Source of the DNA: RGIG1995 sp045658315
Lineage (GTDB): Bacteria; Bacillota; Clostridia; Oscillospirales; CAG-272
DNA: 64,000 bases
Direction of reading: 5' to 3'
NCBI GenBank assembly: GCA_045658315.1
Contig: JAZOUV010000023.1
Location: 1-64,000, forward strand
Numbering within the stretch: the first letter of the stretch is position 1; each line of letters opens with the position of its first letter. Of this stretch, positions 53,971 to 63,045 are shown in pieces. Below the pieces are notes generated by a model, which saw nothing but the letters and a program-made list of their open reading frames with translations, was not told the DNA's origin and made no database searches. A program made the translations under genes and the position numbers.

Positions 53971-53983
53971 TGTGTATACAAAA
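53971..53983. promoter_or_regulatory. Possible GntR-type palindrome past the operon end
   Basis: TGTGTATACAAAA contains TGTATACA, also present in the operator-like palindrome at 59105-59114. It lies 26 nt past the last gene of the citrate operon; its purpose is unclear. Confidence 0.35.
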
Positions 53984-54008
53984 CAAGGCATTTGTTATGT
54001 ATAACTTG

Positions 54009-55121
54009 TTATAAAGAGTTGATTATTGCATCACCATAATTTTTACACGTAGCCCCCTCCGGTGTTCCTGTAACGGTAACAGTGCACGAATTTAGAGCGT
54101 CTTCCAGTTGTTTTGCCACATCAGTACGGCAAATGTGTCGCAGAAGCATAACTGTTGCACGGAGTATGCTTTCGGGATTTGCGTATTCGCTTAATCCTTC
54201 TTCCACCATTCGAGGAGCAGAGCCGTGGATTGCTTCAAACATAGCAAATCTGTCTCCGACGTTGGAACTGCCGGCTGTACCGACACCGCCTTGAAGCTGT
54301 GCGGCTTCATCGGTGATAATATCCCCGTATAGATTTGGAAGCAATACTACTTGGAACTGATTTCTGATTGCAGGATTTACGAGATTTGCTGTCATAATGT
54401 CGATATACCAATCATCTACGGATATTTCGGGATAATCTTTTGCAACCTCATGGCAGATAGCAGTAAATTTACCGTCGGTTTTTTTCATAATATTAGCTTT
54501 TGTAACGACAGAAACACGAGTTTTGCCATTTTGCTGTGCGTAGTCGAAAGCCGCTTTAGCGATGCGGCGTGTTCCAAGGTCGGTGGTAACTTTAAAATCT
54601 ACCGCCATACCGGGTAATTCTATGCCACGACTGCCTAAAACATACTCACCTTCGGTATTTTCGCGGAAAAATATCCAGTCAATACCTTCATTTGGAACAG
54701 CAACAGGACGTACATTGGCATAGAGATCTAATTCACGGCGTAATGCTACGTTGGCACTTTCCATCGTACCGCCCATCGGGGTGGTTGTAGGGCCTTTCAG
54801 CAAAACGTCACACTCTTTTATTTGTGTCAGAACATCGTCTGGTATGGATCTTTTCTGTTCCAATCTGTTTTCAATTGTCAAGCCTTGTATTTCTTTTAAA
54901 ATTATGGTTCCGTTTTTCAGTTCTTCCGACAGAAGTTTTTGCAGAATTTTTTTTGCTTGTTCCATAATGGTGGGACCGATCCCGTCGCCGTCAATCAAAC
55001 CAATGACGACGGTTTCTTTTTTTGTGTAGTCGGTTTTTTGGGAGTCCATATCGGATATTCGCTGTAACTGCTCTTGAAGAAGCTTGCGGAAGCTTTCACA
55101 CGCCATATCTAATTTGTTCAT
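54009..55121 (-). CDS. icd: Isocitrate/isopropylmalate dehydrogenase family protein, probable isocitrate dehydrogenase
   Basis: 370 residues. GLIDGDGIGPTIMEQA begins the fold, FRENTEGEYVLGSRG binds substrate, VTKANIMKKTDG has the catalytic Lys, and LYGDIITDEAAQLQGG with AIHGSAPRMVEEG forms the NAD site. Placement directly after aconitase and citrate synthase argues for isocitrate dehydrogenase yielding 2-oxoglutarate, rather than isopropylmalate dehydrogenase; no leuC/D context is present. Cofactor cannot be settled. It overlaps aconitase by 4 nt (ATGA) with GGAGGGCGG before the ATG. Confidence 0.85.
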   Translation of the reverse strand: MNKLDMACESFRKLLQEQLQRISDMDSQKTDYTKKETVVIGLIDGDGIGPTIMEQAKKILQKLLSEELKNGTIILKEIQGLTIENRLEQKRSIPDDVLTQIKECDVLLKGPTTTPMGGTMESANVALRRELDLYANVRPVAVPNEGIDWIFFRENTEGEYVLGSRGIELPGMAVDFKVTTDLGTRRIAKAAFDYAQQNGKTRVSVVTKANIMKKTDGKFTAICHEVAKDYPEISVDDWYIDIMTANLVNPAIRNQFQVVLLPNLYGDIITDEAAQLQGGVGTAGSSNVGDRFAMFEAIHGSAPRMVEEGLSEYANPESILRATVMLLRHICRTDVAKQLEDALNSCTVTVTGTPEGATCKNYGDAIINSL

Positions 55122-57043
55122 TGTCCGCCCTCCTTTGTATAATTAAGCAGACCACCCAGTTTTATAATCTTTTGTTGACGAGTGGTAAAATTACATACGC
55201 CATAGATTGTACTGTTTGTGGTTTCGTTGAAAATGGCAATTCTCCCTTTTTCTATACCACTGTGAATATCTGTCAAGCGTAAGATATGATCTTGTTGCAG
55301 AGAATCATAATCATCGGGATTTTCAAAGGTTAAAGGAAGGATTCCTGAGTTAATAAGGTTTGCTACATGTATTCTGGCAAAGCTCTTTGCGATGACACAG
55401 CGAACCCCAAGATACATAGGCACTAACGCGGCGTGTTCACGCGAGGAGCCTTGACCGTAGTTACTGCCGCCTATAATAATACAATCACCTGCATTTTTTG
55501 CTCTTTCGGGGAAAGAGGGGTCGCAGACCTCAAAGCAATATTGTGACAGGTGCGGTATATTTGAACGGTAAGGTAAGATCTTAGCACCTGCAGGCATAAT
55601 ATGGTCGGTGGTAATATTGTCACCGACTTTTAATACCGCTTTTGCAGAGAGGGTGTTTGTGATTGCTTTTGATTTTGGAAATTCCTTGATATTCGGACCG
55701 CGAAGAATTTCCATGTTACTACCGTTTTCGGGGGGAGCAATAACTGCAGAGTCATCAATATAAAAAGAATCGGGAAGTGTCGGAGTCGTAATGGGTGTTA
55801 GCGTAGTAGGGTCAGTAATATATCCCGTTAATGCAGATGCTGCAGCTGTTTCGGGAGAAACCAAATAGACCTGCCCGTCCTTAGTGCCGCTACGGCCGTG
55901 GAAGTTGCGGTTGAAGGTACGGAGGCTGACACCGCCGGAATTGGGAGAGAAGCCCATACCGATACATGGACCGCAGGTACATTCAAGCAAACGAGCCCCG
56001 CTGGCAAGAATGTCAGCTAAAGCACCTTGCTGCGAAAGCATAGTCAAAACCTGGCGAGAGCCGGGAGAAACGGAGAGGCTGACATTAGGGGCAATAGTCT
56101 TATCCTTGAGAATGGCTGCAACTTTTAACAAATCAAGCAGAGAGGAATTGGTGCATGAACCAATGCAGATCTGATCTACCCGAGTGTTTTTTAAGCTGTC
56201 TACAGGGACTACGTTATCGGGACTGTGGGGGCAAGCAATAAGAGGCTTTAACTCAGACAGATTTATTTCAATAATTCTGTCATATTTTGCATCGGGATCG
56301 GCAGTGATAGGTGTGAAATCCTTTTCACGACCTTGTGCTGCTAAAAACGCTTTGGTCACGTCATCCGACGGAAAAATAGAAGTGGTTGCACCTAATTCTG
56401 TACCCATATTAGTTATTGTTGCACGTTCAGGCACACTTAATGAATCTATACCCGGACCGCCCCACTCAATGATAGCACCGACTCCTCCTTTGACAGAGAG
56501 GATACGAAGCAATTCGAGGCTGATATCTTTAGCCGTTACAAAAGGACGGAGAGAGCCGGTAAGGTGTACTTTATAAATTTTAGGCATAGTGATGTAGTAT
56601 GCCCCGCCCGCCATAGCAACTGCAACATCCATACCGCCTGCACCGAATGCAAGCATTCCGATACCGCCCGCCGTAGGTGTATGGCTGTCGGAGCCGATAA
56701 GGGTTTTACCGGGGATTCCGAAGCGTTCCAAATGTACTTGGTGGCAGATACCGTTTCCGGGACGGGAAAAGTGAACGCCGTGTTTTGCCGCAACTGTTTG
56801 CAGGTATCTGTGATCATCAGCATTTTCATAACCGCATTGCAAGGTGTTGTGATCAACATAGGCAATACTGAATTCCGTTTTTACACGGGGAATATCCATT
56901 GTTTCAAATTCCAGATACGCCATTGTACCGGTAGCATCCTGTGTGAGAGTTTGGTCGATACGGAGAGCAACTTCACTTCCGGGAGTCATATCGCCGGATA
57001 CAAGATGGGCGGCTATAATTTTTTGTGCAATTGTTTTACTCAT
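55118..57043 (-). CDS. acn: Aconitate hydratase
   Basis: About 641 residues of the single-chain aconitase family with a C-terminal swivel domain. Cluster cysteines are in CIGSCTNSS and LECTCGPCIGMGFSP; the swivel domain has TDHIMPAGAKILPY and GGSNYGQGSSREHAAL. The short 640-residue form is usual in Clostridia and Bacteroidota. It isomerises citrate to isocitrate with a [4Fe-4S] cluster. The ATG at 57043 is used; it overlaps the GntR stop by 8 nt. A TTG at 57061 falls within the upstream gene's end. Confidence 0.93.
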   Translation of the reverse strand: MSKTIAQKIIAAHLVSGDMTPGSEVALRIDQTLTQDATGTMAYLEFETMDIPRVKTEFSIAYVDHNTLQCGYENADDHRYLQTVAAKHGVHFSRPGNGICHQVHLERFGIPGKTLIGSDSHTPTAGGIGMLAFGAGGMDVAVAMAGGAYYITMPKIYKVHLTGSLRPFVTAKDISLELLRILSVKGGVGAIIEWGGPGIDSLSVPERATITNMGTELGATTSIFPSDDVTKAFLAAQGREKDFTPITADPDAKYDRIIEINLSELKPLIACPHSPDNVVPVDSLKNTRVDQICIGSCTNSSLLDLLKVAAILKDKTIAPNVSLSVSPGSRQVLTMLSQQGALADILASGARLLECTCGPCIGMGFSPNSGGVSLRTFNRNFHGRSGTKDGQVYLVSPETAAASALTGYITDPTTLTPITTPTLPDSFYIDDSAVIAPPENGSNMEILRGPNIKEFPKSKAITNTLSAKAVLKVGDNITTDHIMPAGAKILPYRSNIPHLSQYCFEVCDPSFPERAKNAGDCIIIGGSNYGQGSSREHAALVPMYLGVRCVIAKSFARIHVANLINSGILPLTFENPDDYDSLQQDHILRLTDIHSGIEKGRIAIFNETTNSTIYGVCNFTTRQQKIIKLGGLLNYTKEGGQ

Positions 57044-57689
57044 GATAATTAAACCTCGCAATCATGTTATCTTTTGCGTGACCGATATGCTGAGCTATCA
57101 ATTCAGATGCAAGCTCGGCTTTGCCGGATGTAATGGCATTAAAAATTGCCTTGTGTTCCTGAATGGAATGCTCCAAGCGTTCAGGGTTCTCAATGGAAAG
57201 CTTTCGATATCGCATAGTTTTACGGTGGAGAGGCATCAATGTATCTCGGATAACGGTACGCTGGCTCAGTTCGTATATGGTATCGTGAAATTGGTCATCC
57301 ATTTGTCTGAGGTGTTCAACATCCTTGCGGGAGTAATAAAAGTCTTGAAGCTCACTTATCTGCTTCAGTTTTTCCAAACCTTCGGGAGTCAAATTGATTG
57401 TTGCATAATAAGCCGCAAGGCTTTCTACTCGCTGGCGAATTTGCATAATATCAACAAGGTCTTCTACTGTAATGCCGAGAACAACAGAACCTTTTCCGGA
57501 TTCTCGGATAAGTCTTTCCTGTTCCAGACGCCGCAATGCTTCTCGTATCGGGGTTCTGCTGACTCCTAATTCTTCGACCAATTTAAGTTCAGTGAGAATT
57601 TCTCCTCGCGGATAAACTCCGGTAATAATATCATTTTCCAACTGTTCAAACACTTGATTGGCAAGTGATATGGTTTTGAATTCTGCCAT
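57036..57689 (-). CDS. GntR-family (FadR subfamily) regulator of the citrate operon
   Basis: 217 residues. N-terminal winged helix with ITGVYPRGEILTELKLVEEL and GVSRTPIREALRRLEQERLI; C-terminal FCD domain with Asp/His metal ligands in DDQFHDTIY, EHKAIFNAI and IAQHIGHA. FCD domains bind small carboxylates, so citrate or a related acid is a reasonable effector. Encoded within the operon between citrate synthase and aconitase, it probably controls it, through the palindrome at 59105-59114. Confidence 0.88.
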   Translation of the reverse strand: MAEFKTISLANQVFEQLENDIITGVYPRGEILTELKLVEELGVSRTPIREALRRLEQERLIRESGKGSVVLGITVEDLVDIMQIRQRVESLAAYYATINLTPEGLEKLKQISELQDFYYSRKDVEHLRQMDDQFHDTIYELSQRTVIRDTLMPLHRKTMRYRKLSIENPERLEHSIQEHKAIFNAITSGKAELASELIAQHIGHAKDNMIARFNYHE

Positions 57690-57702
57690 TTGAATTCACT
57701 CC

Positions 57703-59076
57703 TTACACTGTGAACCGGCCGGGTGCCAGTTCTTCGATTTTTAATTCCAGTTCTTTTCTGGAGATTGTGGTTTGTCTGCCTATATCATATTCGCTGTCAA
57801 CCCAAGCTTTGAGGGCAAGCACAAGATCATCATTTTTGCCTATCATTTTTTCCGGAGCCAAAGAATAGTTTTGGTTGATCCAGTATGCAATGCCTGCCAA
57901 ACCTGAGGTTTTGCTTATTTCTACCGTTGCAGGACGGTTTAAAAGCTTATTGGTATCAAAAATGGTATATATTTCGGCATCCTTCATAAGACCGTCTGCG
58001 TGGATACCGGCACGGGTAGAGTTGAAATTTTTTCCTACGAAGGGAGTCATAACAGGAATGTTATAGCCGATATCTTTTTCAAAGAATTCAGCGATCTCAG
58101 TGATGACAGTAGGATTCATACCGTCCAAAGAGCCTCTGAGTGATGCGTATTCAAACACCATTGCTTCAAGGGGAACATTGCCGGTGCGTTCTCCGATACC
58201 TAAAAGAGAACAGTTTACTGCACAAGCACCGTAAAGCCAAGCGGTAGATGCATTGGCAACAGCTTTGTAAAAATCGTTATGACCGTGCCATTCCAACCAT
58301 TCGCTGGGAACGTCAGAGTAATGCTGTAAACCATAAATAATACCGGAAACGCTTCTTGGCATTGCGGCTTCTGTATAGGGAACGCCGTAGCCCATGGTAT
58401 CACACGCCCGGATTTTTACCGGGATTCCTGCCTGCCGTGACAGCTTTTGTAATTCGTTGACAAAAGGAACAACGAAACCGTAAAAATCAGCTCGTGTAAT
58501 ATCTTCAAGATGGCAACGAGGAATGACACCCGCTTCAAAAGCATCCGAGATGGTAGCCAGGTAATGTTCGAGTGCCTGTCGGCGTGTCATTTTCATTTTT
58601 TTAAAAATGTGATAGTCGCTACAACTTACGAGAATACCTGTTTCTTTCAGTCCTAAGTCGCGTACAAGACGAAAATCCTCTTTGCTGGCACGGATCCAGC
58701 TTGTAATCTGAGGGAATTTCAAATCGAGAGATAGGCATTTTTCGAGAGCTAAGCGGTCTTTTTGGCTGTAAATAAAAAATTCTGTTTGGCGAATAATGCC
58801 GTATGGACCGCCTAAGCGTGAAAGATACTGATAGATTTTAACAATTTGATCTACGCTATATGGCTCTACCGATTGCTGTCCGTCCCGAAGAGTAGTATCG
58901 GTGATCCAAATTTCTTCAGGCATATTCATCGGTACGCGTCGGTGGTTGAAGGAGACCTTGGGAACAGAGCCGTAGGCGTAAATATCACGTTGAAGATTTG
59001 GTTCTTCAACGTCCTGCAGAGAGTATTTATAGGATTTTTGTTCTAATAGATTTGTTTTGTTAGAAATTTCAAGCAT
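57703..59076 (-). CDS. Re-type citrate synthase (HMGL-like)
   Basis: 457 residues of the homocitrate/isopropylmalate synthase superfamily. Key blocks are ITDTTLRDGQQSVEPYSVDQ, GPYGIIRQTEFFIYSQKDR, SDYHIFKKMKMTRRQAL and LEWHGHNDFYKAVANAS, which resemble the Re-citrate synthase of Clostridium kluyveri more than Si-synthase. It condenses acetyl-CoA and oxaloacetate. It is the first gene of a citrate synthase-GntR-aconitase-isocitrate dehydrogenase operon, so citrate is the expected product; homocitrate or citramalate are the alternatives. No classical gltA is seen in this window. Confidence 0.8.
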   Translation of the reverse strand: MLEISNKTNLLEQKSYKYSLQDVEEPNLQRDIYAYGSVPKVSFNHRRVPMNMPEEIWITDTTLRDGQQSVEPYSVDQIVKIYQYLSRLGGPYGIIRQTEFFIYSQKDRLALEKCLSLDLKFPQITSWIRASKEDFRLVRDLGLKETGILVSCSDYHIFKKMKMTRRQALEHYLATISDAFEAGVIPRCHLEDITRADFYGFVVPFVNELQKLSRQAGIPVKIRACDTMGYGVPYTEAAMPRSVSGIIYGLQHYSDVPSEWLEWHGHNDFYKAVANASTAWLYGACAVNCSLLGIGERTGNVPLEAMVFEYASLRGSLDGMNPTVITEIAEFFEKDIGYNIPVMTPFVGKNFNSTRAGIHADGLMKDAEIYTIFDTNKLLNRPATVEISKTSGLAGIAYWINQNYSLAPEKMIGKNDDLVLALKAWVDSEYDIGRQTTISRKELELKIEELAPGRFTV

Positions 59077-59104
59077 ACCTAATCATCCTTTCCGGAGAAA
59101 AATT

Positions 59105-59114
59105 CTTGTATACA
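59105..59114. promoter_or_regulatory. Candidate operator for the GntR regulator
   Basis: TTGTATACAA is a perfect palindrome matching the FadR-group pattern T-N-G-T...A-C-N-A. It lies immediately downstream of the -10 box of the citrate operon promoter, a good repression site. Confidence 0.55.
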
Positions 59115-59142
59115 ATTATACACAAAAAAAGAAAATTGTCAA
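59115..59142 (-). promoter_or_regulatory. Promoter of the citrate operon
   Basis: Minus strand: TTGACA (59137-59142), 16 nt, TATAAT (59115-59120). Confidence 0.8.
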
Positions 59143-59243
59143 TACAATATGAAATAAAAAATAAAAGTTTTGGTGCAGATAAAAAAACAAGCAAAAATAA
59201 TATAGCTCCTCATATTTAATGGTTCACAGTTTTTCCGATAATA

Positions 59244-59272
59244 TTGACTGACTGATAAGATGATGATATAAT
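59244..59272 (+). promoter_or_regulatory. Promoter of mgtE
   Basis: TTGACT (59244-59249), 17 nt, TATAAT (59267-59272). The UTR is about 70 nt with one hairpin, GGAAC/GTTCC near 59301, so no full M-box is present. Confidence 0.75.
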
Positions 59273-59348
59273 AAATTTATTAGGGTACGAGGATAGTGAT
59301 AGGAACTATGTTCCAAAATAATTATTTATTAAGAAGGGCGGTGTTGTT

Positions 59349-60746
59349 TTGGAAAAGAGAGAATTTTTTGAAGCTGAGAAAACAGACTATGGGACAGAGA
59401 TAGTTGAATTGATACGAGAAAAAAGTTCTGAGGAAGTACTGGGCGAGCAACTGAAAAAATACCATGCAAATGATATAGCGGGTATTCTTGTGCATTTAAA
59501 TGAAGAAGAGTTAGGACGTGTTTTCAAAGGGCTTGATAATGAGACATTGTCGGAGGTATTTTCTTATCTTGATGATGCGGGCGAGTATTTATCGACAATT
59601 GACAGAGAAGAAGCGGCAGACATTATTGAGAATATGGATGCCGATGATGCACACTTTGCACTCGACGACCTTGACGAACAGACGAGGAATGAGGTTCTTG
59701 AGCTTATTGAGGACGAGGAGATCAAAGAGGATATCGAGCTTATTGAGTCTTATGAAGAAGAGCAGTTCGGCAGTAAGATGAGTACAAATTATATAGCCGT
59801 TAGACGCGGAATCACAATAAAGGAAGCGATGAGAGGATTGATTGCCGAGGCGGCTGAAAACGATAATATATATACGGTGTTTGTTGTAGACGAAGAGGGA
59901 AAGTTTTACGGTGCGATTGATTTGAAGGCTCTTATAGTTGCAAGGAGCGATGATGATTTTGAAAGTCTTATAAGTAAGACGTTTCCTTTTGTGTATGATA
60001 GGGATAATATTTCCGACAATATTGAGCGTTTACGCGGATACTCCGAGGGATTGATACCCGTTGTTTCATCTGAGGACAGAAGACTTCTCGGTGTAATTAC
60101 CGCAAACGTAATAATTGATATGGTTGATGATGCGTTGGGAGAAGATTACGCAAAGCTGGCAGCTTTGACCGAAGAGGAAGAACCCGACGAGACCTTGCTG
60201 AGAAGTATAAAAAAGAGAGTGCCGTGGCTGATAGTGTTGATGTTTATGGGACTTGGGGTATCTGCCGTTGTAGGACTGTTTGAGGGCGTGGTTGACGCTT
60301 TGCCGATGATAGTATCGTTTCAGTCGCTGATACTCGGTATGGCAGGTAACGTCGGAACACAGTCGCTTGCCGTAACAGTAAGGGTGCTCGGACAGGATGA
60401 AAATTTTGGAATTAAGAAACAGTTGAATATAATAGCAAAGGAAACTCGTGTTGCATTTTTGAACGGCGTGGTTATAGGTGTGATATCGTTTTTGATTACA
60501 GCAGCATATCTTTTTTTGTTAATGGGATATGGAATAGGATTTGCTTTGTCAACTGCGGGCTGTATTGGCACTGCAATGTGCTTTGCTATGATGATTTCGG
60601 GATTTACCGGGGCAGTAATACCGCTTTGCTTGTATCGCATGGGATTTGACCCTGCTGTAGCATCGGGGCCGCTGATAACTACGGTGAATGATCTTGCGGC
60701 AGTAGTGAGCTATTACGGTTTGGCTTGGGCATTGCTTTTGCATTGA
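59349..60746 (+). CDS. mgtE: MgtE-family magnesium transporter
   Basis: 465 residues. An acidic N-terminal domain (residues about 30-130, IAGILVHLNEEELGRVFKGL) precedes two CBS domains (about 135-255) and five membrane segments, including LILGMAGNVGTQSLAVTVR, the pore motif of MgtE, and ASGPLITTVNDLAAV. It is a Mg2+-gated channel closing at high Mg2+. The TTG start lies about 11 nt past an AAGGGCGG site; no alternative ATG is near. It is monocistronic. Confidence 0.92.
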   Translation: MEKREFFEAEKTDYGTEIVELIREKSSEEVLGEQLKKYHANDIAGILVHLNEEELGRVFKGLDNETLSEVFSYLDDAGEYLSTIDREEAADIIENMDADDAHFALDDLDEQTRNEVLELIEDEEIKEDIELIESYEEEQFGSKMSTNYIAVRRGITIKEAMRGLIAEAAENDNIYTVFVVDEEGKFYGAIDLKALIVARSDDDFESLISKTFPFVYDRDNISDNIERLRGYSEGLIPVVSSEDRRLLGVITANVIIDMVDDALGEDYAKLAALTEEEEPDETLLRSIKKRVPWLIVLMFMGLGVSAVVGLFEGVVDALPMIVSFQSLILGMAGNVGTQSLAVTVRVLGQDENFGIKKQLNIIAKETRVAFLNGVVIGVISFLITAAYLFLLMGYGIGFALSTAGCIGTAMCFAMMISGFTGAVIPLCLYRMGFDPAVASGPLITTVNDLAAVVSYYGLAWALLLH

Positions 60747-61048
60747 TGTTATAGTGTTTGAGTATTGGGAAGCTCTTTACCGAGAAGAGAGAAAAATTTA
60801 AATTTATATTTGCTTATAACCATGTAAACGTTTTTTAATCTACGGAGATGTGATTTATAGAGGATATTTGATTTAATGTATAGAAAAAATCAAGTAAAAA
60901 GCTTCGGTAAAAACAAGAAATCCGAAAGAAAAAAATGGCAGAAAAAAGGTGTAATTTATTGACAAGGAAATTTGAATATGTTACAATAAAATCGGTCGAT
61001 GGGCTTCGGCCGAAAAATTCTATTACAGAGAGAACGAGGTAAAGTAAA
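60747..61048 (+). other. 302-bp gap upstream of the TIM-barrel gene
   Basis: AT-rich, with no open frame preceded by a ribosome binding site. It carries the promoter at 60959-60987 and a small hairpin CGGTCG/CGGCCG at 60992-61013. I see no tRNA or known leader. Confidence 0.6.
60959..60987 (+). promoter_or_regulatory. Promoter of the TIM-barrel gene
   Basis: TTGACA (60959-60964), 17 nt, TACAAT (60982-60987). Confidence 0.7.
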
Positions 61049-62104
61049 ATGGCAAAGAGATCATTGCTGACAGGCGTTGCTTATCACGGTAACCGCATGC
61101 CCTCACACGTAAGACAGGATATGCGTGAGATAGCAAAGGCAGATATGGATATTGTTGTTCATATGCTTTCCCATACCGACTGGGACAGACATAAGGACAG
61201 AATGAAGGATATTTTTGCGATAACTGAAGACGCAGGAATGGAAGTATGGGTAGACCCGTGGGGCTTGGGAGGCCCTCCCGGAGATAAGTCGCATTTCCTT
61301 GCATACTATCCCGATTCACACATGTATTACAGTAACGGCGAGATGATACCTACTTATGCATGCCTGAACAGTCCTGATTACCGCAAATTTATAAAGGACT
61401 GGATAGACACCGTAGCAGAGCTTGGAGGCAAGACGATAATTTGGGACGAACCCCATATTCCGAAGAAGAATGTTTCGTCCGAGTCCAAGGACAAGTATTA
61501 CGGCTGTTGTTGCCCAAGATGTAAGAAGCTGTTTGAGGAAAAGTACGGCAAACCGATGCCATTGTTTGCTGATGCAGATGCTGAGGAATTTAGAACGGAG
61601 TCTATCGTTGATTATTACAAAGACGTAACGGCGTACAGTGCATCATTGGGTATAAAGAATGTTATTACAGTTATGCTTCTTCCTAACACAGGTATGGACC
61701 TCAGCACGATAGATAAGCTTTGCAGTATTCCTACACTTGATAATATAGGTTCAGATCCATATTGGTTGAACAGTAAAGGTGCAGACCCTTATGAATATGT
61801 ATATGAGGGAGCAAAGAAAACGTTGGAAGTATGCGACCGTTTTAACAAAGAGCACAATATATGGATTCAGACATACGAAAATCCCCGTGGCAGAGAAGAG
61901 GAAATAATTCTGGCTACACAGGCGGCATACGATGCAGGAGCAAGAACCTTGCTTGCATGGGGATATATGGGAAGCGAGTCGAATAACTATGCGGCAAAGA
62001 ATCCTGAACGTACATGGAATATTACAGTAGAGGCTATGAAGCGTGTCAGAGCAATTGAACGTGACAGAGTACTCGAGGAAAAACGTAAGATATATTTCAA
62101 ATAA
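61049..62104 (+). CDS. Putative TIM-barrel glycoside hydrolase-like protein
   Basis: 351 residues, no signal peptide or membrane segment. Strand-like blocks are DIVVHMLSHTDWDRH, MEVWVDPWGLGGPPG, TIIWDEPHIPKK, ITVMLLPNTGMD, IGSDPYW, IWIQTYENPRGREE and ARTLLAWGYMGSESN, suggesting an (alpha/beta)8 fold. The CCCPRCKKLFEEKYGKP segment resembles a Cys-rich insertion common in hypothetical glycosidases. A carboxylate pair (Asp in IIWDEPH, Glu in QTYENP) could be catalytic, but the substrate and activity are unknown. It has its own promoter and terminator. Confidence 0.5.
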   Translation: MAKRSLLTGVAYHGNRMPSHVRQDMREIAKADMDIVVHMLSHTDWDRHKDRMKDIFAITEDAGMEVWVDPWGLGGPPGDKSHFLAYYPDSHMYYSNGEMIPTYACLNSPDYRKFIKDWIDTVAELGGKTIIWDEPHIPKKNVSSESKDKYYGCCCPRCKKLFEEKYGKPMPLFADADAEEFRTESIVDYYKDVTAYSASLGIKNVITVMLLPNTGMDLSTIDKLCSIPTLDNIGSDPYWLNSKGADPYEYVYEGAKKTLEVCDRFNKEHNIWIQTYENPRGREEEIILATQAAYDAGARTLLAWGYMGSESNNYAAKNPERTWNITVEAMKRVRAIERDRVLEEKRKIYFK

Positions 62105-62117
62105 GGAAAAAATTACA

Positions 62118-62164
62118 AAAAGCATTGCACCATTAGTTTCAACGGCTGCAATGCTTTTGTTTTT
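62118..62164 (+). terminator. Terminator of the TIM-barrel gene
   Basis: AAAAGCATTGCA (62118-62129) pairs with TGCAATGCTTTT (62147-62158), followed by TGTTTTTT. Confidence 0.85.
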
Positions 62165-62195
62165 TAAGCTTAATTCTTATCTTGGTGTGAAAATA

Positions 62196-62224
62196 TTGCA
62201 AAATACTTATAAATATGATAAAAT
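62196..62224 (+). promoter_or_regulatory. Promoter of trmO
   Basis: TTGCAA (62196-62201), 17 nt, TAAAAT (62219-62224). Confidence 0.55.
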
Positions 62225-62256
62225 GACCCTGTAAAAAAAATTACGGGGTTATTTTT

Positions 62257-62943
62257 ATGGATGAAGTTACAATAAGACCGATAGCATACATAAAGACGGA
62301 TTTTACTCAAAAGTTTGGTATTCCCCGTCAAAGCGGAAGAGTAGAGTCTCTGAGGGCAAAGATAGTATTTTTGCCGGAATACAGAAACAGAGATGCATTA
62401 AGAGAGATAGAGGGTTTTTCTCACTTGTGGCTGATATTTGATTTTTCTATCGCTCATAGAGAAGGGTGGTCTCCGACCGTAAGACCTCCACGTCTCGGCG
62501 GGAACAGACGAGTGGGAGTTTTTGCAAGCCGTTCACCTTTCAGACCGAATAACTTGGGGTTATCTTGTGTGGAACTTATTTCGGTAAAACAAGAAAAAGA
62601 TAACGGATATGTGTTGATTGTAGGGGGGGCAGACCTGCTTGACGGAACACCGATATATGATATAAAGCCCTATTTGCCGTATTCCGATTCGAGACCCGAA
62701 GCAAAAGGCGGATACGCCGACGAAGAAGCGGAACACCGACTTGACGTGGTGATAGATGAAGAACTTCTTGAAAAAATTACGGAAGAAAAAAGAAAGCCAC
62801 TTCTTGACTGTCTTGCTGATGACCCGCGTCCATCATATCAAGAAGACGAGAAGCGTATATATAAAATGAGATTTGCGGGATATGAGATACATTTTACGGT
62901 TGACGGAAGCTTGTTGAAGGTAGTAGATGTTTCGACAACTTAA
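62257..62943 (+). CDS. trmO: tRNA N6-threonylcarbamoyladenosine-37 methyltransferase TrmO
   Basis: 228 residues of the TrmO/TsaA (UPF0066) family: TDFTQKFGIPRQSGRVESLR, EIEGFSHLWLIFDFS, VGVFASRSPFRPNNLGLSCV, and LDGTPIYDIKPYLPYSDS. The beta-barrel N-domain binds SAM. It N6-methylates t6A at position 37 of tRNA-Thr. It is expressed from its own promoter. Confidence 0.93.
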   Translation: MDEVTIRPIAYIKTDFTQKFGIPRQSGRVESLRAKIVFLPEYRNRDALREIEGFSHLWLIFDFSIAHREGWSPTVRPPRLGGNRRVGVFASRSPFRPNNLGLSCVELISVKQEKDNGYVLIVGGADLLDGTPIYDIKPYLPYSDSRPEAKGGYADEEAEHRLDVVIDEELLEKITEEKRKPLLDCLADDPRPSYQEDEKRIYKMRFAGYEIHFTVDGSLLKVVDVSTT

Positions 62944-62957
62944 TTTGCAAAAAAATA

Positions 62958-62986
62958 TTGATTTTTGTCGGAAACGGTGGTAAAAT
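62958..62986 (+). promoter_or_regulatory. Promoter of the lipid-kinase gene
   Basis: TTGATT (62958-62963), 17 nt, TAAAAT (62981-62986). Confidence 0.5.
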
Positions 62987-63045
62987 AATACAGTTTAATT
63001 GATAATATGACAACGTTTACGGTTGTGAAATAACAGAGGTAAAGT

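Noticed and set aside
59220..59340. M-box magnesium riboswitch before mgtE
   Set aside because: The UTR is only about 70 nt and lacks the conserved purine-rich core; only one small hairpin is seen.
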